This document shows, one piece after another, positions 1 to 11,525 of a DNA stretch of 64,000 bases; position 1 is the stretch's first letter, and each line of letters begins with the position of its first letter. The stretch comes from Theropithecus gelada (lineage: Eukaryota; Chordata; Mammalia; Primates; Cercopithecidae), in NCBI RefSeq assembly GCF_003255815.1, contig NC_037674.1:1696365-1760364 (forward strand), read 5' to 3'. The notes below the pieces were generated by a model. The model worked only from the letters and a program-made list of their open reading frames with translations. It had not been told where the DNA came from and did not search any database. The position numbers and the translations under genes were made by a program.

Positions 1-1772
1 TGCCTTCTGCTGGCTAATCCAGTCCTCTCGGAGGTGGCCCACCTGTGACCGGTGCTCCTTCAGCTCCCAGCCTAGAGTTCTATGGCAACTCAACTGTGCT
101 TATAATTTTCCACTGAAAGACATCAAGGAGCTGCATAAAAAGGCTCGTTTAAAAATTATCCTTCAAGGCCCACACTTTATTGCTTTTAGTTGTTTTAAAA
201 CCTAGTATCTGCAACAAAACTAACTCCTGACCCATTTGGGGGACACAGCCCCACTCTTCGGTCATTTTCTGTTTTCCCTTCCTCCCCAGGAGGGCAGGGA
301 TTCCCCTCGCACTGCCCAGCAGGGAGTTGTCTGCATCACCTCAGCTGTCCTGAGTCGGTGCCCGGTGTCATGTCCAGCCTGGAAAGCTGAAAGAAAGCAA
401 GCCCTGGTGGCACCTTCCTCCAGTGCTTCTGTCCAGGTTGGGTGTGTGGGCAGCCACAGCAGAGGAGGAGGCTGGGGTCTCCTGCCATGGGCTGCCGCCA
501 TACACACCTCACCTCCTCACCATGCAACCAGCTTCAGCACATACTGAATATTCTTATGCCATATTTAGCAGAAGTTTCAACTGAACAGGGAAAATGCATT
601 TTAGAAAAGCCTGGAACAGAAGTTCAGATATGCAAACACCCGAGGAAGCCCTCTAGTCATTGATACAGCCAAGAGAAGATGATTCAGATGTTTTGCCTGG
701 ATTCAGCGAACCCATCGGTCAGCATCGCCCAGGACTCCACAAAGTGTGTCTATCCACCTTTAAAAGCCAATATATAACCTTTTATTTTTCCCGGCACGAC
801 CATATTTGGCACAGATTGATTGCCCACATCCTGGGGATGGAATCTGTATTCTCTAATCATCTGTTTTCAGGAGAGTGGTTCAACTTTCTTGAAACCCCGA
901 AGGAAGTGAAATTCACTTAGGTCATTTCTCTTCCTTTTCGCGATTTTCTTATTAAAAGGTTTATCCTCCACCAGCCTTTCCCAGCTCACGTGACAAGATC
1001 TGTTCCGAGATAAATGATACCCTACATCAGCCTGAACCAGCTAAGGACAGGACTGAAGCATTACTTAAAGCGATGCATAAAGAAGGGGAACTAAAGCAGA
1101 TACATCCATAGTTTAGAAGTTAGTTGAGAAGAAATAACGTCTAGGAGAGTAGTCATTATTTTTAAAACATAATGATCAGAATTCAGATTATGAAAACTAA
1201 TTAGAGGATTCCATGCAGATTTGTTACTTCCATGCAACATGAACGAACGAGTCTATTAAATCCCATCTATTTGTTGTTAAAAATAACAGTGATGCACAAT
1301 TGTTTCCTGATGACGGATCGCTGTGCAGGAGCTGGACCACGTATGCTGGGAGATGCCAACATACATGGATGCCTCTATAGTTAGGAATTGGAAACAGCAC
1401 CCTAGGGGGAAAAAAAGACCAGTCCTCAGCTGTACACTGTGGAAAGTACACAACAATGTTGTAGAAACTGTTCACGGTCACACCATACCACATTATCCTC
1501 AAGACAGTCCTTCAAAATGTATTATCCTCGTTTCAAAGATGAAAACACTGATGCTAGGAGAAACTCAGCACCGCAGTGGGGAGGTGGGGAAGGGACACGA
1601 AATGAGGGAGGGCTTCCTGTAGGGGGCGACAACGAGGCTCGAAGACAAGCATGGTATGAGCTCAGCACAGACAGGGGCAGGGGCCGGGAGAGGGGGGAAC
1701 GGGCCAGGACAGCAGCAAAATCAAGGGTCCAGACGGAGAAAACAGGAGGTCTAGTGTCCCTGAAGTACTGGG

Positions 1773-1848
1773 CACGTGATTCACAGAGTCAGGAAATGGT
1801 AGTGAAGAAGCACGTGATTCACAGAGTCAGGAAATGGTAGTGAAGAAG
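1773..1848. repeat. Perfect 38-bp tandem duplication, two copies
   Basis: Bases 1773-1810 and 1811-1848 are identical. Each copy begins with cacgtgattcacagagtc and ends with gtgaagaag. The unit opens with CACGTG, the palindromic E-box core, so the duplication doubles that site. The lack of any mismatch suggests a recent event. Confidence 0.95.
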
Positions 1849-1910
1849 CAGAAAAGAAACAGATAATAATTTGAGGCTTGAGGCTTGTCTCTTTATGTCT
1901 TTTCAAAATT

Positions 1911-2192
1911 ATTTTCCTTTTAGAGACAGGTTCTTGCACCATCTCCCAGGCTGGAGTGCAGTGGTGCAGTCATAGCTCACTGCAGCCTTGAACTCCTGGA
2001 CTCAAGCCATGCTCCTGCCTCAGCCTCCCAAGTAGCTGGGACCACAGGCGTGTGCCACCACACCTGGCTAATTTTTTTTTTCTTTTTCTTTCTTTCTTTT
2101 TTTTTTTTTTTTTTCTGTAGAGACAAGGTCTCTATGTTGATCAGGCTGGTCTCGAACTCCTGGGCTCAAGTAATCTTCCTGCTTCAGCCTTC
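1911..2192 (-). mobile_element. Old Alu (AluJ-like), 5' truncated
   Basis: The antisense Alu body shows 'caggctggagtgcagtgg' and 'cctcccaagtagctgggac', with a T-rich middle linker near 2075-2113. The outermost part, normally 'aaagtgctgggattac', is absent. The flanks share tctttatgtc (1889 and 2194), which looks like a target-site duplication. Many differences from young Alu copies suggest the J group. Confidence 0.85.
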
Positions 2193-3689
2193 CATCTTTA
2201 TGTCATTTTAAGGGGCTTGGTCTTTATCTGAGAAGCAAAGTGCAACTTTCAAGAGTTTCAAATTAAAGAGGTTAATTTAGACGAAAGTGGGAGCCTACTT
2301 TCTACTATCTACTCCTAAGTGCTATCTGGAGACTCCCCTTCTCTCGTCTCTCGCCATCAGAAGAATGCAAATATGGAGAGCCTCTCGGGGGCTCCCAAGG
2401 TGTGCCAGGGACGGGGATGTAAAGGAGGTGAGCGATGAGCTGGCCTCTCCCACAAACTAACAGTGAATCTATGTACAGCACATTATGTACATATGAGTTC
2501 ACGGCACCTTGATGAGGGATGAGAAGGCCTGATGGTTACAGCAAATGAAATTGGCTAGATTGGGAAGAAAAGAAAGTCATGAGAAAAGAAAAGGGATTCA
2601 GATGTTTATAGGAAGTTCTCTTTTAAAGCAGAGCCCTTCTGAGCCATGAAAGAAAATGGTTTCTAATTCAGCATCTTTTACGAGAAGAGCTGTTCTCGGG
2701 CAGTGGCTCTGTTTTCTGATTGAATATCATCAAGTTGCTGGGTTCTGCCAATCAGTTGTGATTTAGGATTTAAATGAGACAGGAAGACAAGTCGTAATTT
2801 GTCCCAGTGATCATGGGTGCTTTCATCAGCCCCCTCTGCTGCCCCAAGGACCGGACAGTGTTCACTGTGGAACGTTAAAGTCACGAAACCAAAGAGGAGC
2901 ATCCTGCCTCCTGACTTTATGTTTAGTTGTTTGTTAAAAATCTTTTCACTCACAAAGCACAGAGCATGTTCTCACCTGTGATGATGACTTATGAGGACTA
3001 AATGACAGGATGCTTTAGGGGAGTTGCCTTCTTTGAAATGAACACTTGCTCTTGGTGTATACATATGCTGTTTTATTTGGGAAATTCACAATTCCTTGTG
3101 TACACAATGGAAAAATAAAATCTCTAGGACTGTGAATTTCGCTTGCCTGTTGCACATGGCAGCACCTTGGTATATCTTCTTGCAAGCGCTGCATTGCCGG
3201 GGTGCGGGGAATATTTTTGAATAGGCTTGCCTTGAGTTTTCTACACATAATGCAATGGTCAAATCATCTTGCTGTAGAGCCAGAGAGATCTGGGTTTGAA
3301 GACAGTGGGTTGGAGCTCACCCACTGTCCCCCCATTTGCAATTTTCTACCTCAGGGGACCCACAGGGTGTCCAGTGATACCACGAGGAAGATGCTTCCCT
3401 GTAGCCTACCACAGGATACATGAACTTCCAACTGGACTTAGCTTATCCAGAGAGGCAAGGAACCAGTCTTGTGTATCTTTGCTCTCTGACTGAGCAGCAT
3501 CTGACAATCAAGGAGGAAACTGGTAACATATTCTAAAGCATCTCTTTCCATATAAATGCAGAATTGCCACACACTTTTCACACTGGAAAGATTTTCTATC
3601 TAATTAGGATGCAAACACCATGATGACAATTGAATTTGTGAACTTGTGCAATGGGAATTTAGATATATCACTCACTGACTAAATATTTT

Positions 3690-3790
3690 AAAGCTGGAAG
3701 GAAAGTTAAGAGTCATTTTAGTCCCTCTCCTTCATTGCACAGGAGAGGCGACTGAGGCATGAAGGACGACATTCCTCCAACACTGCACTA
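3690..3790 (-). mobile_element. MIR-like SINE remnant
   Basis: The segment reading 'cattgcacaggagaggcgactgaggc' in pieces resembles the reverse complement of the MIR core ('cagatgaggaaactgaggc'). It is short and divergent, so this is tentative. Confidence 0.4.
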
Positions 3791-4654
3791 GACACGCATC
3801 TTCACAGTCTCGCACACTACACACATGGATTTTGAAATTCTATGGCTATTGGAACCAGCATAGTTCTAGATCCTGCTACAGACATGCTGGAGTCCTGGGC
3901 TTGGAAAAATGGAGGGACAGTGTGCCTGAGCAGTGTGAGCACTAGCAAGCTGTCAGGCAGTGGAGCCTCCCGGAAGAGAAACAGCAAGCCACAGTCAGGC
4001 ACATCCCACCGATGGTGTGTCTGCTGCAATCCCCCCTTCCTCTTACGGTCACCACAAGGCCTGTGAGTGCCTGTACCAGCAATTGTATGTGCCACTTCCC
4101 TCCTGGCCAAATATACCACTCCTCTCTTGGGTCAGAATCTACTTTTTGATCTATCAATTGTCAATCTATTCAAATAATCCATAGAAAACTAGACAGAAAA
4201 TAGGCAAGGATATAGAACTGAACAACACATTCAGACAACAGGATCCAGTCCATCCATTGATGGCGGGATACATACTCTTTTCAAGGCCATGGAGCATTTG
4301 TCAAGATAGACCATATCCTGGATGGCAAATCAAACATTAACACATTTAAAAGAATTAAACTCATACAGAGTATATTCTCTGATCATAGTGGAATCAGGCT
4401 AGAAATCTATAACATACAATAGGAATATGTCCAAGTACTTGGAAACTAAAAACACACTTCTCTTTTTTTGTACAGAAATGTTCACAGCAGTTTTATTCAC
4501 AAAAGTCAAAATTTGGAAACAATTCCATTTCAAAACCTAAAACACAATGATCGATCTCCCTCTTCAAGAGTAAAATTTGGGAATGTTTTTCAGTTGAAAA
4601 ATCACGTCCTTATTGGGATGAAAGTTCTCTATGAGACCAAGCTTGTTTTTTTTG

Positions 4655-4860
4655 TTGTTTTTTTAAACTTTTATTTTAACTTCAGGGGTACATGTGCAGA
4701 TTTCTTATATAGATAAACTCATGTCATGGAGGTTTGTTGTACACATTATTTTATCACTCAGGTAATTAGCCAAGTACCCATTAGTTATATTTCCTGATCC
4801 TTTCCCTCCTCCAATCCTCCACCCTCAAATAGGCCCCAGTGTCTGCTGTTCCCCTATGAA
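4655..4860 (-). mobile_element. L1 3'-end fragment in opposite orientation
   Basis: The sequence 'aggggtacatgtgcag' followed by 'catggaggtttgttgtac' and 'ctgatcctttccctcc' is the reverse complement of a primate L1 3'UTR. It lies inside the plus-strand ancient L1, so it is probably a nested insertion or a rearranged piece. Confidence 0.7.
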
Positions 4861-5688
4861 ACAGGCTTCTAAATAATTCATGAGTTAAAGCAAAAAATTT
4901 CAAGGGAAATTTAAAAACACATTGAACTGAATAAAAATGAAAATATGACATAACAAAATTCATGGGATGAAGTTAAAGAATTACAGAAAGGAAAAGTTCC
5001 TTACATAAGAAAATAATAGTCTCAAATCAAAGACTCTAAGTTCTACTTCAAAAAGAAGAAAACCAAAATAAGCCCAAAGCAAGAAAAATAAAGGAAATAA
5101 TAAGTATAAAAGCAAAACTGATGTCATTGGGAACAAAAATAACAGAAAAAGTACCACACAAAAAGTTGGTTCTTTAAAAAGGTCAATAAAATAAACCTCT
5201 AGCAAGACTGACAAAAAAAGGAAGATGACACCAGTTACCAGTATCAGAAATGAAGCAGGGATATTATTAGAGGTCCTACAGACATCACAAAAGATGATGA
5301 GGGAATATCATGAACAATGCTAAACACATAAATTTGACAACTTAAAAGAAATGGATCAATTTCTTGAAAAAATCACCACAACTTTAATATGAAAGTGATC
5401 ATTTGAATAGACTTATTAAGGAAATGAAAAAAACTCCCAGAAAAGAAATCTCCTGGCCCAGAGGGTATCACTGGAGAATTTTATCAAACATTTAAAGAAT
5501 CAACACAAACCCTTATATAATCTCTTCTAGGAAACCGAAGATGAGGGAGTACTTCCCAACCCATTGTATAAAGCTCCTATTACCCAAGACTGAAAAAATA
5601 GTCCCTTAAACATGGAAATGCAAAAATCCTTAACAAAATATTAGCAAATAGAATTCAGCAATATACAAAAGGAGGTTTTTAAAAGAGG

Positions 5689-5987
5689 TTTTTTTTTTTT
5701 TTTTTTTGAGACGGAGTCTCACTCTGTTGCCCAGGCTGGAGTGCGGTAGCCGGATCTCAGTTCACTGCAAGCTCCGCCTCCCGGGTTCCCGCCATTCTCC
5801 TGCCTCAGCCTCCCGAGTAGCTGGGACTACAGGAGCCACCACCTTGCCTGGCTAATTCTTTGTATTTTTAGTAGAGACGGGGTTTCGCTGTGTTAGCCGG
5901 GATGGTCTCGATCTCCTGACCTCCTGATCTGCCCGTCTCGGCCTCCCAAAGTGCTGGGATTAGAGGCTTGAGCCACCGCGCCCGGCC
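5689..5987 (-). mobile_element. AluY-type element nested in the old L1
   Basis: This is a full-length antisense Alu with a T run at 5689-5707 and an end at 'cgcccggcc'. The target-site duplication is ttaaaagag at 5679-5687 and 5988-5996. It carries 'gccggatctcag' and 'ggcttgagcc', the variants seen in the other young copies here, which point to an Old World monkey AluY lineage. Confidence 0.95.
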
Positions 5988-8584
5988 TTAAAAGAGTATT
6001 ATTAAACACCATGACTAAGTGGGATTTACTCCAGGGATACCATACTGATTCAATATTTGAAAATCAATTAATATAATCCACCGTATTGACAGACTGAAGA
6101 AATAATCATATAATCATACCAACTGATGCAGTAAAAGGAAGCCTTTGGTGAAATTCAAGGCCCATTCATGATTTTTTAAGTATCGTGAAACTTTTTTTTA
6201 ATGTATCAGAAAACTAGGAATAGACAGAACTTTCTCAAGTGGATAAAGAACATGTACAAAATACCGCCAGCTAATACCACACTTCATGGGAAAAGACTGA
6301 AGGCTTTGCCCCAAGATCTGGAACAAGACAGAGATGTCCATTCACACCACTGCTGTTCAACATAGTGCTGGGAGTTCTAGCCAGGGCAACAGGCAAGAAA
6401 AAATAAGTAAAGGATACCCAGATTGGAGAGCAAGAATGAACACTCTCCCTATTTGCAGATGACAATGATGGTGTACATAGAAAATGCCAAGGAACCTACC
6501 AAAACAAAACCAAAAAAAAGTCCCAAACTTCTATTACTAGTAAGTTCAGCAAGTCAGAGAACACATCAACATACCAAAATCAATTGTATTTACTATACTA
6601 GCAACTAACACAGGCGAAATGAAATGTGAAAATACAGTGCTATTCACAATCACTCCAAAACACAATACTTTGTCATAAATCTAACAAAATACATTCAGAA
6701 CATATCTCTTGAAAACTAGAAACCACTGATATAATGATATAAGAACATAAAGAAGGTCTAAATAATGAAAAGACCTATCATATGCACGGATTGGAAGATG
6801 CAACATAGTAGAGATGCCAGTTCTTTCCAGATTGATACCTACACTTAACAAACTCTTACCAAATCCCAGCAGAATTTTTCTGTAGTTACAGAAAAAGTTA
6901 TTCTAAAATTTATATCGAAAAGCATATGAACTATAAGAAGTTAAGATGAGTTAATGTTGAAAAGGAGGAATAAAGAGGTTGAATTACTTGATAAAATTTG
7001 AAGACATAATACAGCTATGGTAATAAAAAATGTGGGTATAGACAGAGTGACAGACACACAGATAAAATAGAATGAAACAAAGAACCAGGAATAACCCACA
7101 CCAGTCAAGTCAGCTGATTTTTGACAACTTCATAAAAGCAATTCAGTCAAGGAAGGATAGTCTCTCCAACAAATGGTGCTGGAGTAATTGGGCATCCATG
7201 GAGGGTGGGGGAAAATAAATTAGATCTAAATCTTACATTTTGATTTTATATAAAAATCAAAACAGTTAACAAATTAAACTGTAAGGGATGAAATTATAAA
7301 ACTTTCAGAAGAACACAAAGGAGAAAATCTTCAAGAGCTAGGGCTTCATACAGAATTCTTAGACAATACTCTAAAAGCATGCTTCATAAAAGAAAAATCA
7401 ATAAAATTGGATTTTGTCAATATTAAAAACTTTTCCTCTGTGAAAGATGCTATTAAAAGGATTAAAAGCAAGCTATGGATCTGACATAAAGGATCATACC
7501 TAGGATATATAGAGAACTCTCAATCTCAGCAGTAAAAAAGTAAAATAAGACCAAATAATCCAATTTTTAAAAGGGCAAATAAGATGAAGAGACAATTCAA
7601 TGAGAAGGATATACTGATGGCAAAAAAATAAATAAATAAAAGAGGAGTTCAGTATCACTAACAATTAGGGTAATGCAAATTAAGACAACAATGAGATATC
7701 AACCTATTAAATATACACCTAGTAGAACAGCTAACATAAAAAACAGTGGAAATACTAGTTGCTGGTGAGGACACAGAGAAACTGGATCTCTCAGATATTG
7801 CTGGTGGAAACGAAAAATAGTGTATAAGACGGTGCCTTAAGCAATTAAACATACTCTGCCATACAACCCAGCAATCGTACTCCTGGGCATTTATCCCAGA
7901 AAATACAATCTTATGCTCACATAGAAACCTGTATACAAATGTGCTCAGTCATTTTATTTGCAATAGACAAAAACAGGAAACAATCAAAATGTTCCCAAAT
8001 AGATGAATGGCTAAAGAAGCTGTGATACACTCATACCATGAACAAATATTCCACAGTAAAAAAGAACAAACTACTGACAGGTGTAACAACTTGAATGAAT
8101 CTCAAAATCATTTTGCTGGAAAAAAAAAAAAGCCAGTCTCAAAAGGCCAATGATTCCATATATGTAACATTCTCAAAGTGGCAAAAAGTAAATAAATAAA
8201 AAGTAAATAAAGAACAAATTGAACAAATTTGAGGCTGACAATGGTTGGAAATTGGGGGGAAGGAAGCAGATGTGACAGTAAAGGGATAGCAAGGGGAATA
8301 CAAGATCCACTTTCGCTTGATGAGTTGTTCTGTATCTTGATTTCAAGGATCGTTACATAAGCCTACATGGGGTAAAATGACACAGAGCCATGCTCCTGAA
8401 TGGCACCAATGTCAGTTTCCTGGTTTGGGATCCCACTAAGTTATCTATTGTGTGACAAGCACAGGAGACCTTTCTGTACTGCCTTTGCCATCCTCTTGGA
8501 ATTTACAATTACTCAAAAGTAAAACCTTTAAAACCTATCACTGCAGAATATTTTTCTATCAGAATAACAAGAAACAACACTCAC

Positions 8585-8733
8585 TTCCAATATCCGGCCT
8601 CAGCTTTTTATCATATTCTCTTAGCAGCTTGTTGAGAATAAGAGTCACGTCAGTGTCTTGGGATTTTGGAGCCAAGACCCACTTTTGGTTTGATGACGAA
8701 TCTTCATATTCATCCTCTTCCACCTTTCTGGAC
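8585..8733 (-). CDS. GABRG3: GABRG3 exon 2, gamma-3 GABA-A receptor subunit, N-terminal extracellular part
   Basis: This exon codes for the start of the mature gamma-3 subunit, a pore-forming member of the pentameric GABA-gated chloride channel of neurons. It is 149 bp. Its first base completes the split Arg codon of exon 1, then 49 codons read SRKVEEDEYEDSSSN through LLREYDKKLRPDIG, and one base is left for the next codon. The motif LLREYDKKLRP is the conserved first helix of Cys-loop receptor subunits ('ilnkLL..YD..lRP'). The acceptor is ctccag and the donor is GTGAGT. The phases match exon 1 exactly, and the sequence agrees with human gamma-3 as I remember it. The exon lies about 5.7 kb downstream of exon 1, and an old antisense L1 ends close to its donor. 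I see no break. Confidence 0.97.
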
Positions 8734-9691
8734 CTGGAGTTATAGCACAAAAATGCGACAAGTAAGTGGCAGCAGTGGTTCTAGGAAGAGCCTAAGTTTG
8801 TCCTATCCAAGTACCATGAAAGGGGTAGAAAGTCCCCAGTACCCACAGCCCAACCACACACGTGAAACCCCGAAAATTTTTTTAAAAAAGAAAGAAACAC
8901 AAAATAGGAATGATTCCATAAGAAGAATGCTACTGCTATTAACAAGGTACGTTTTTATTAAATGTCACAAGACCATCCCCCATCCCAGTTAAACTACAGA
9001 CAACGTGGCAGGTAAACAATACCAGAGGGCTAACCAGCAGGCAACACGACCCTTGAATCCACCCCGAGAGACTGTGAAGGCCAAGGCACAAACCTTCTAG
9101 AGGTTTTCCATTCGGGGATTGTATCGTGTTGTTTCCACCCCGACCACCAAGACCTCATTTTAGTTGAAGGTGAGATTAGCTTTTACAGAGTGGACTCATT
9201 CAAAATAGTTGAGTCTGACTCTGTGCTTCTCTTGGAGGCGGGAATCTGGGGGTCTAGACACTTGGACATTGTGAGGGGGTCTGCTTTGCCGGCACTCAGG
9301 TTGAAAGCAAGGACAGAGATGTCTGCAGGTGACTAGTGAAGACCCTCTGGCAATCTTACACGCCTCGGTCAACACAAACCGATTCATCTTCTGCACAGCA
9401 GGCTAACACAGACATGAAAAACTAAGCTTTCGAACACATCTTCAACATTCTGACTTCTTAGTAAATGAGTCTCAGTGAACGCCTGGGCATCTCTGAGCTT
9501 GTTTTGTGCAGAGAGGAGCTGGACAGCCTCCTCTCCCGGGTGACACGCACTGACAGGAGTGCCTGAATGGAGAGGCCTCAGGATGACCAGCTAGTTTTAC
9601 TTTTTAATATATTTTTATTTTTATTTTTTATTTTTTTGGTTCTGCAGTTTTCGGGTTTTTTTTTCATTTGTTTGTTTGTTTTGTTTTGTTC

Positions 9692-9936
9692 TTTTTTTTT
9701 TTTGAGACGGAGTCTCGCTCTATCGCCCAGGCTGGAGTGCAGTGGCACGATGTCGGCTCACTGCAAACTCCGCCTCCTGGGTTCACGCCATTCTCCTGGC
9801 TCAATTTTTTGTATTTTTAGTAGAGACGGGGTTTCACCGTGTTAGCTAGGATGGTCTCCATCTCCTGACCTTGTCATCCGCCCGCCTCGGCCTCCCAAAG
9901 TGCTGGGATTACAGGCGTGAGCCACCGCGCCCGGCC
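9692..9936 (-). mobile_element. AluY-like element with an internal deletion
   Basis: The antisense Alu has a clean target-site duplication, cagttttcgg at 9645-9654 and 9937-9946. The T run is followed by a long degenerate T/G-rich tail. The sequence jumps from 'ccattctcctggctca' to 'attttttgtattttta', so the block normally holding 'cctcagcctcccgagtagctg' is missing, a loss of roughly 50 bp. Confidence 0.93.
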
Positions 9937-10875
9937 CAGTTTTCGGTTTAAAAAAAAAAATTGGTTTATAATTGACACACACTTGTACTTGACAAGCTGG
10001 TTTTCTCAATGAGTGAGGCCATCTCAACACTATAGTCACGTGGGCTTAGAGAGCAGACAGTCTCTTTCTGCCTTAAAGCAGCATTTCCAGGTAGACTACC
10101 GTTGGCCCCAGCAAGAAAGCATGTGAAGTAAACCAACCTTTTCCTTTCTAGTTTGTCAGTGTGCATGCTTTAGTAACTTTCTCTTCACAGAGGAGAATAA
10201 TAAAAAGAATCGAAAACTGCACGGAGGCAGATTTGTCCTGACTGGATACGAACTCTTTTCTGTTTAGCTTCCCAGATGGGAGCCAGAATGTCAGTGTCAT
10301 GTCAGGACACTCTTGCTCTGGGATGTGAGTTTCTTGAACTTAATTTTGAGAATTGTCTAAATTATCTATAATTCACAAGATGTTAATTTTAAAAAAAAAC
10401 TTTCACGTTCATTTTTGCTACTGAATTTAGGTCTTCATATATACACATATGCATACTTATGTAATATATACATGAGTCTTTTAAAGTGTGTTAACTAGCC
10501 ATAATGTAGACTAGAGTGTTGGCCAGATAGTCTAAACCTAGATGAGCATGTACATAAACGAGAGATCTTGACAATGAGTATACGGCATATGTCTCAAAGA
10601 ATGACTTCCCCACTTACGTTTTTCCTACGCTGATCTTAAACTGTAATTTTATTCCTTGAGTACCTATTGGCTAGAAGGTTAAATTAAATCATCCACAGAA
10701 ACTATACATTGCTGTTGATTTTTATGCACATTTGATATTCATGATCGATAGGAACTTTTAAATGTGGGGCACATATTCAGTAAGGAATATGTTGCATTTC
10801 ATTATTTATAAAAGTGAACATTTACAAGTAATACTACAGAATTTTAAATGTTACTCTAAAATATTTCATGTCATC

Positions 10876-11165
10876 TGGCAGGGCATGGTGGTTCACGCCT
10901 CTAATCCCAGCACTTTGGGAAGCTGAGGTGGGTGGGTCATCTGAGATCAGGAGTTCGAAACCAGCCTGGCCAACAGCGTGCAACCCTGTCTCTACTAAAA
11001 ATACAAAAAAATTATCTGGGCATGGTGGCACATGCCTGTAGTCCTGGCTATTCGGGAGGCTGAGGCAGGAGAATTGCTTGAACCCAGGAGGCAGAGGTTG
11101 CAGTGAGCTGAGATAGTGCCACTGCACTCCAACCTGGGCAACAGAGCAAGACTCCATCTCAAACA
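10876..11165 (+). mobile_element. AluS-like element followed by an (AAT)n tail
   Basis: This is a complete sense Alu body ending in 'gactccatctcaaac' and an (aat)n tract at about 11166-11187. The flanks share aaaatattt(c/t)(a/t)tgtcatc (10858 and 11197), a diverged target-site duplication. It is antisense to GABRG3 and therefore an antisense Alu in the transcript. Confidence 0.93.
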
Positions 11166-11431
11166 ATAATAATAATAATAATAAATTTTAAAATTAAAAT
11201 ATTTTGTGTCATCAGGAGTATTATCAGAAATGTTAATTTTATCATCTTGCAAAATTTTTTTAAAACTTAAAGAGCAGGTTGAAGCATTTAGATAGCTGGG
11301 AATCAAGCACTGCCCACAGGACAGGGCAAATCACTACAGAGCAAGGGCATCTGGAGCAGTGAGGAGAGGCTGGTAGCTCATCTCAGCAGAATCTGGCACA
11401 ACATGCTCAGGACACTTGGCGATTCAGCCCA

Positions 11432-11525
11432 GGTGCCTTCCTCCCTCTCTCTGCTGTCTCTGTCTCTTCCCCTCTCTCTTCTTCCCCTCCCCTCCCATTC
11501 GCCTCCCCTCTCCTACCCCCACCAC
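11432..11525 (+). repeat. Pyrimidine-rich tract (C/T)
   Basis: Almost uninterrupted C and T on the plus strand, with repeated tctctctt and cccctcccct blocks, inside GABRG3 intron 1. On the transcribed strand it is a purine tract of about 90 nt. No gene is implied. Confidence 0.85.

Larger units (their letters stand above)
4190..8540 (+). mobile_element. Ancient L1 (L1M type), ORF2 to 3' end, no intact frame
   Basis: The order of L1 ORF2 landmarks on the plus strand is kept: an endonuclease/reverse-transcriptase stretch (4200-5600), 'cctggcccagagggtatc' near 5453, 'gaaaatgccaaggaacc' near 6480, the carboxy-terminal part 'cccagcaatcgtactcctgg' near 7868, and an old-type 3'UTR (8110-8540). All frames are broken by many stops. 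The element is interrupted near 4457-4860 by a scrambled L1 portion and at 5689-5987 by a young Alu. It lies antisense to GABRG3, and its 3' end stops about 45 bp short of the exon 2 donor. The exact subfamily cannot be assigned by eye. Confidence 0.85.
1..8584 (-). other. GABRG3: GABRG3 intron 2 (partial)
   Basis: This is non-coding sequence downstream of the exon 2 donor and it runs off the window. I looked for exon 3 (residues continuing after the DIG of exon 2, reading IKPTV in the human protein as I remember it) on the minus strand and did not find it, which fits the very long introns of this gene. Bases 1-1770 and 2210-3680 are mostly unique AT-rich intronic sequence with no gene I recognise. 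The rest is the 38-bp tandem duplication, an old Alu, a MIR-like remnant near 3690-3790, and a long ancient L1 from about 4190 to 8540 that is broken by a younger Alu. Confidence 0.85.
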
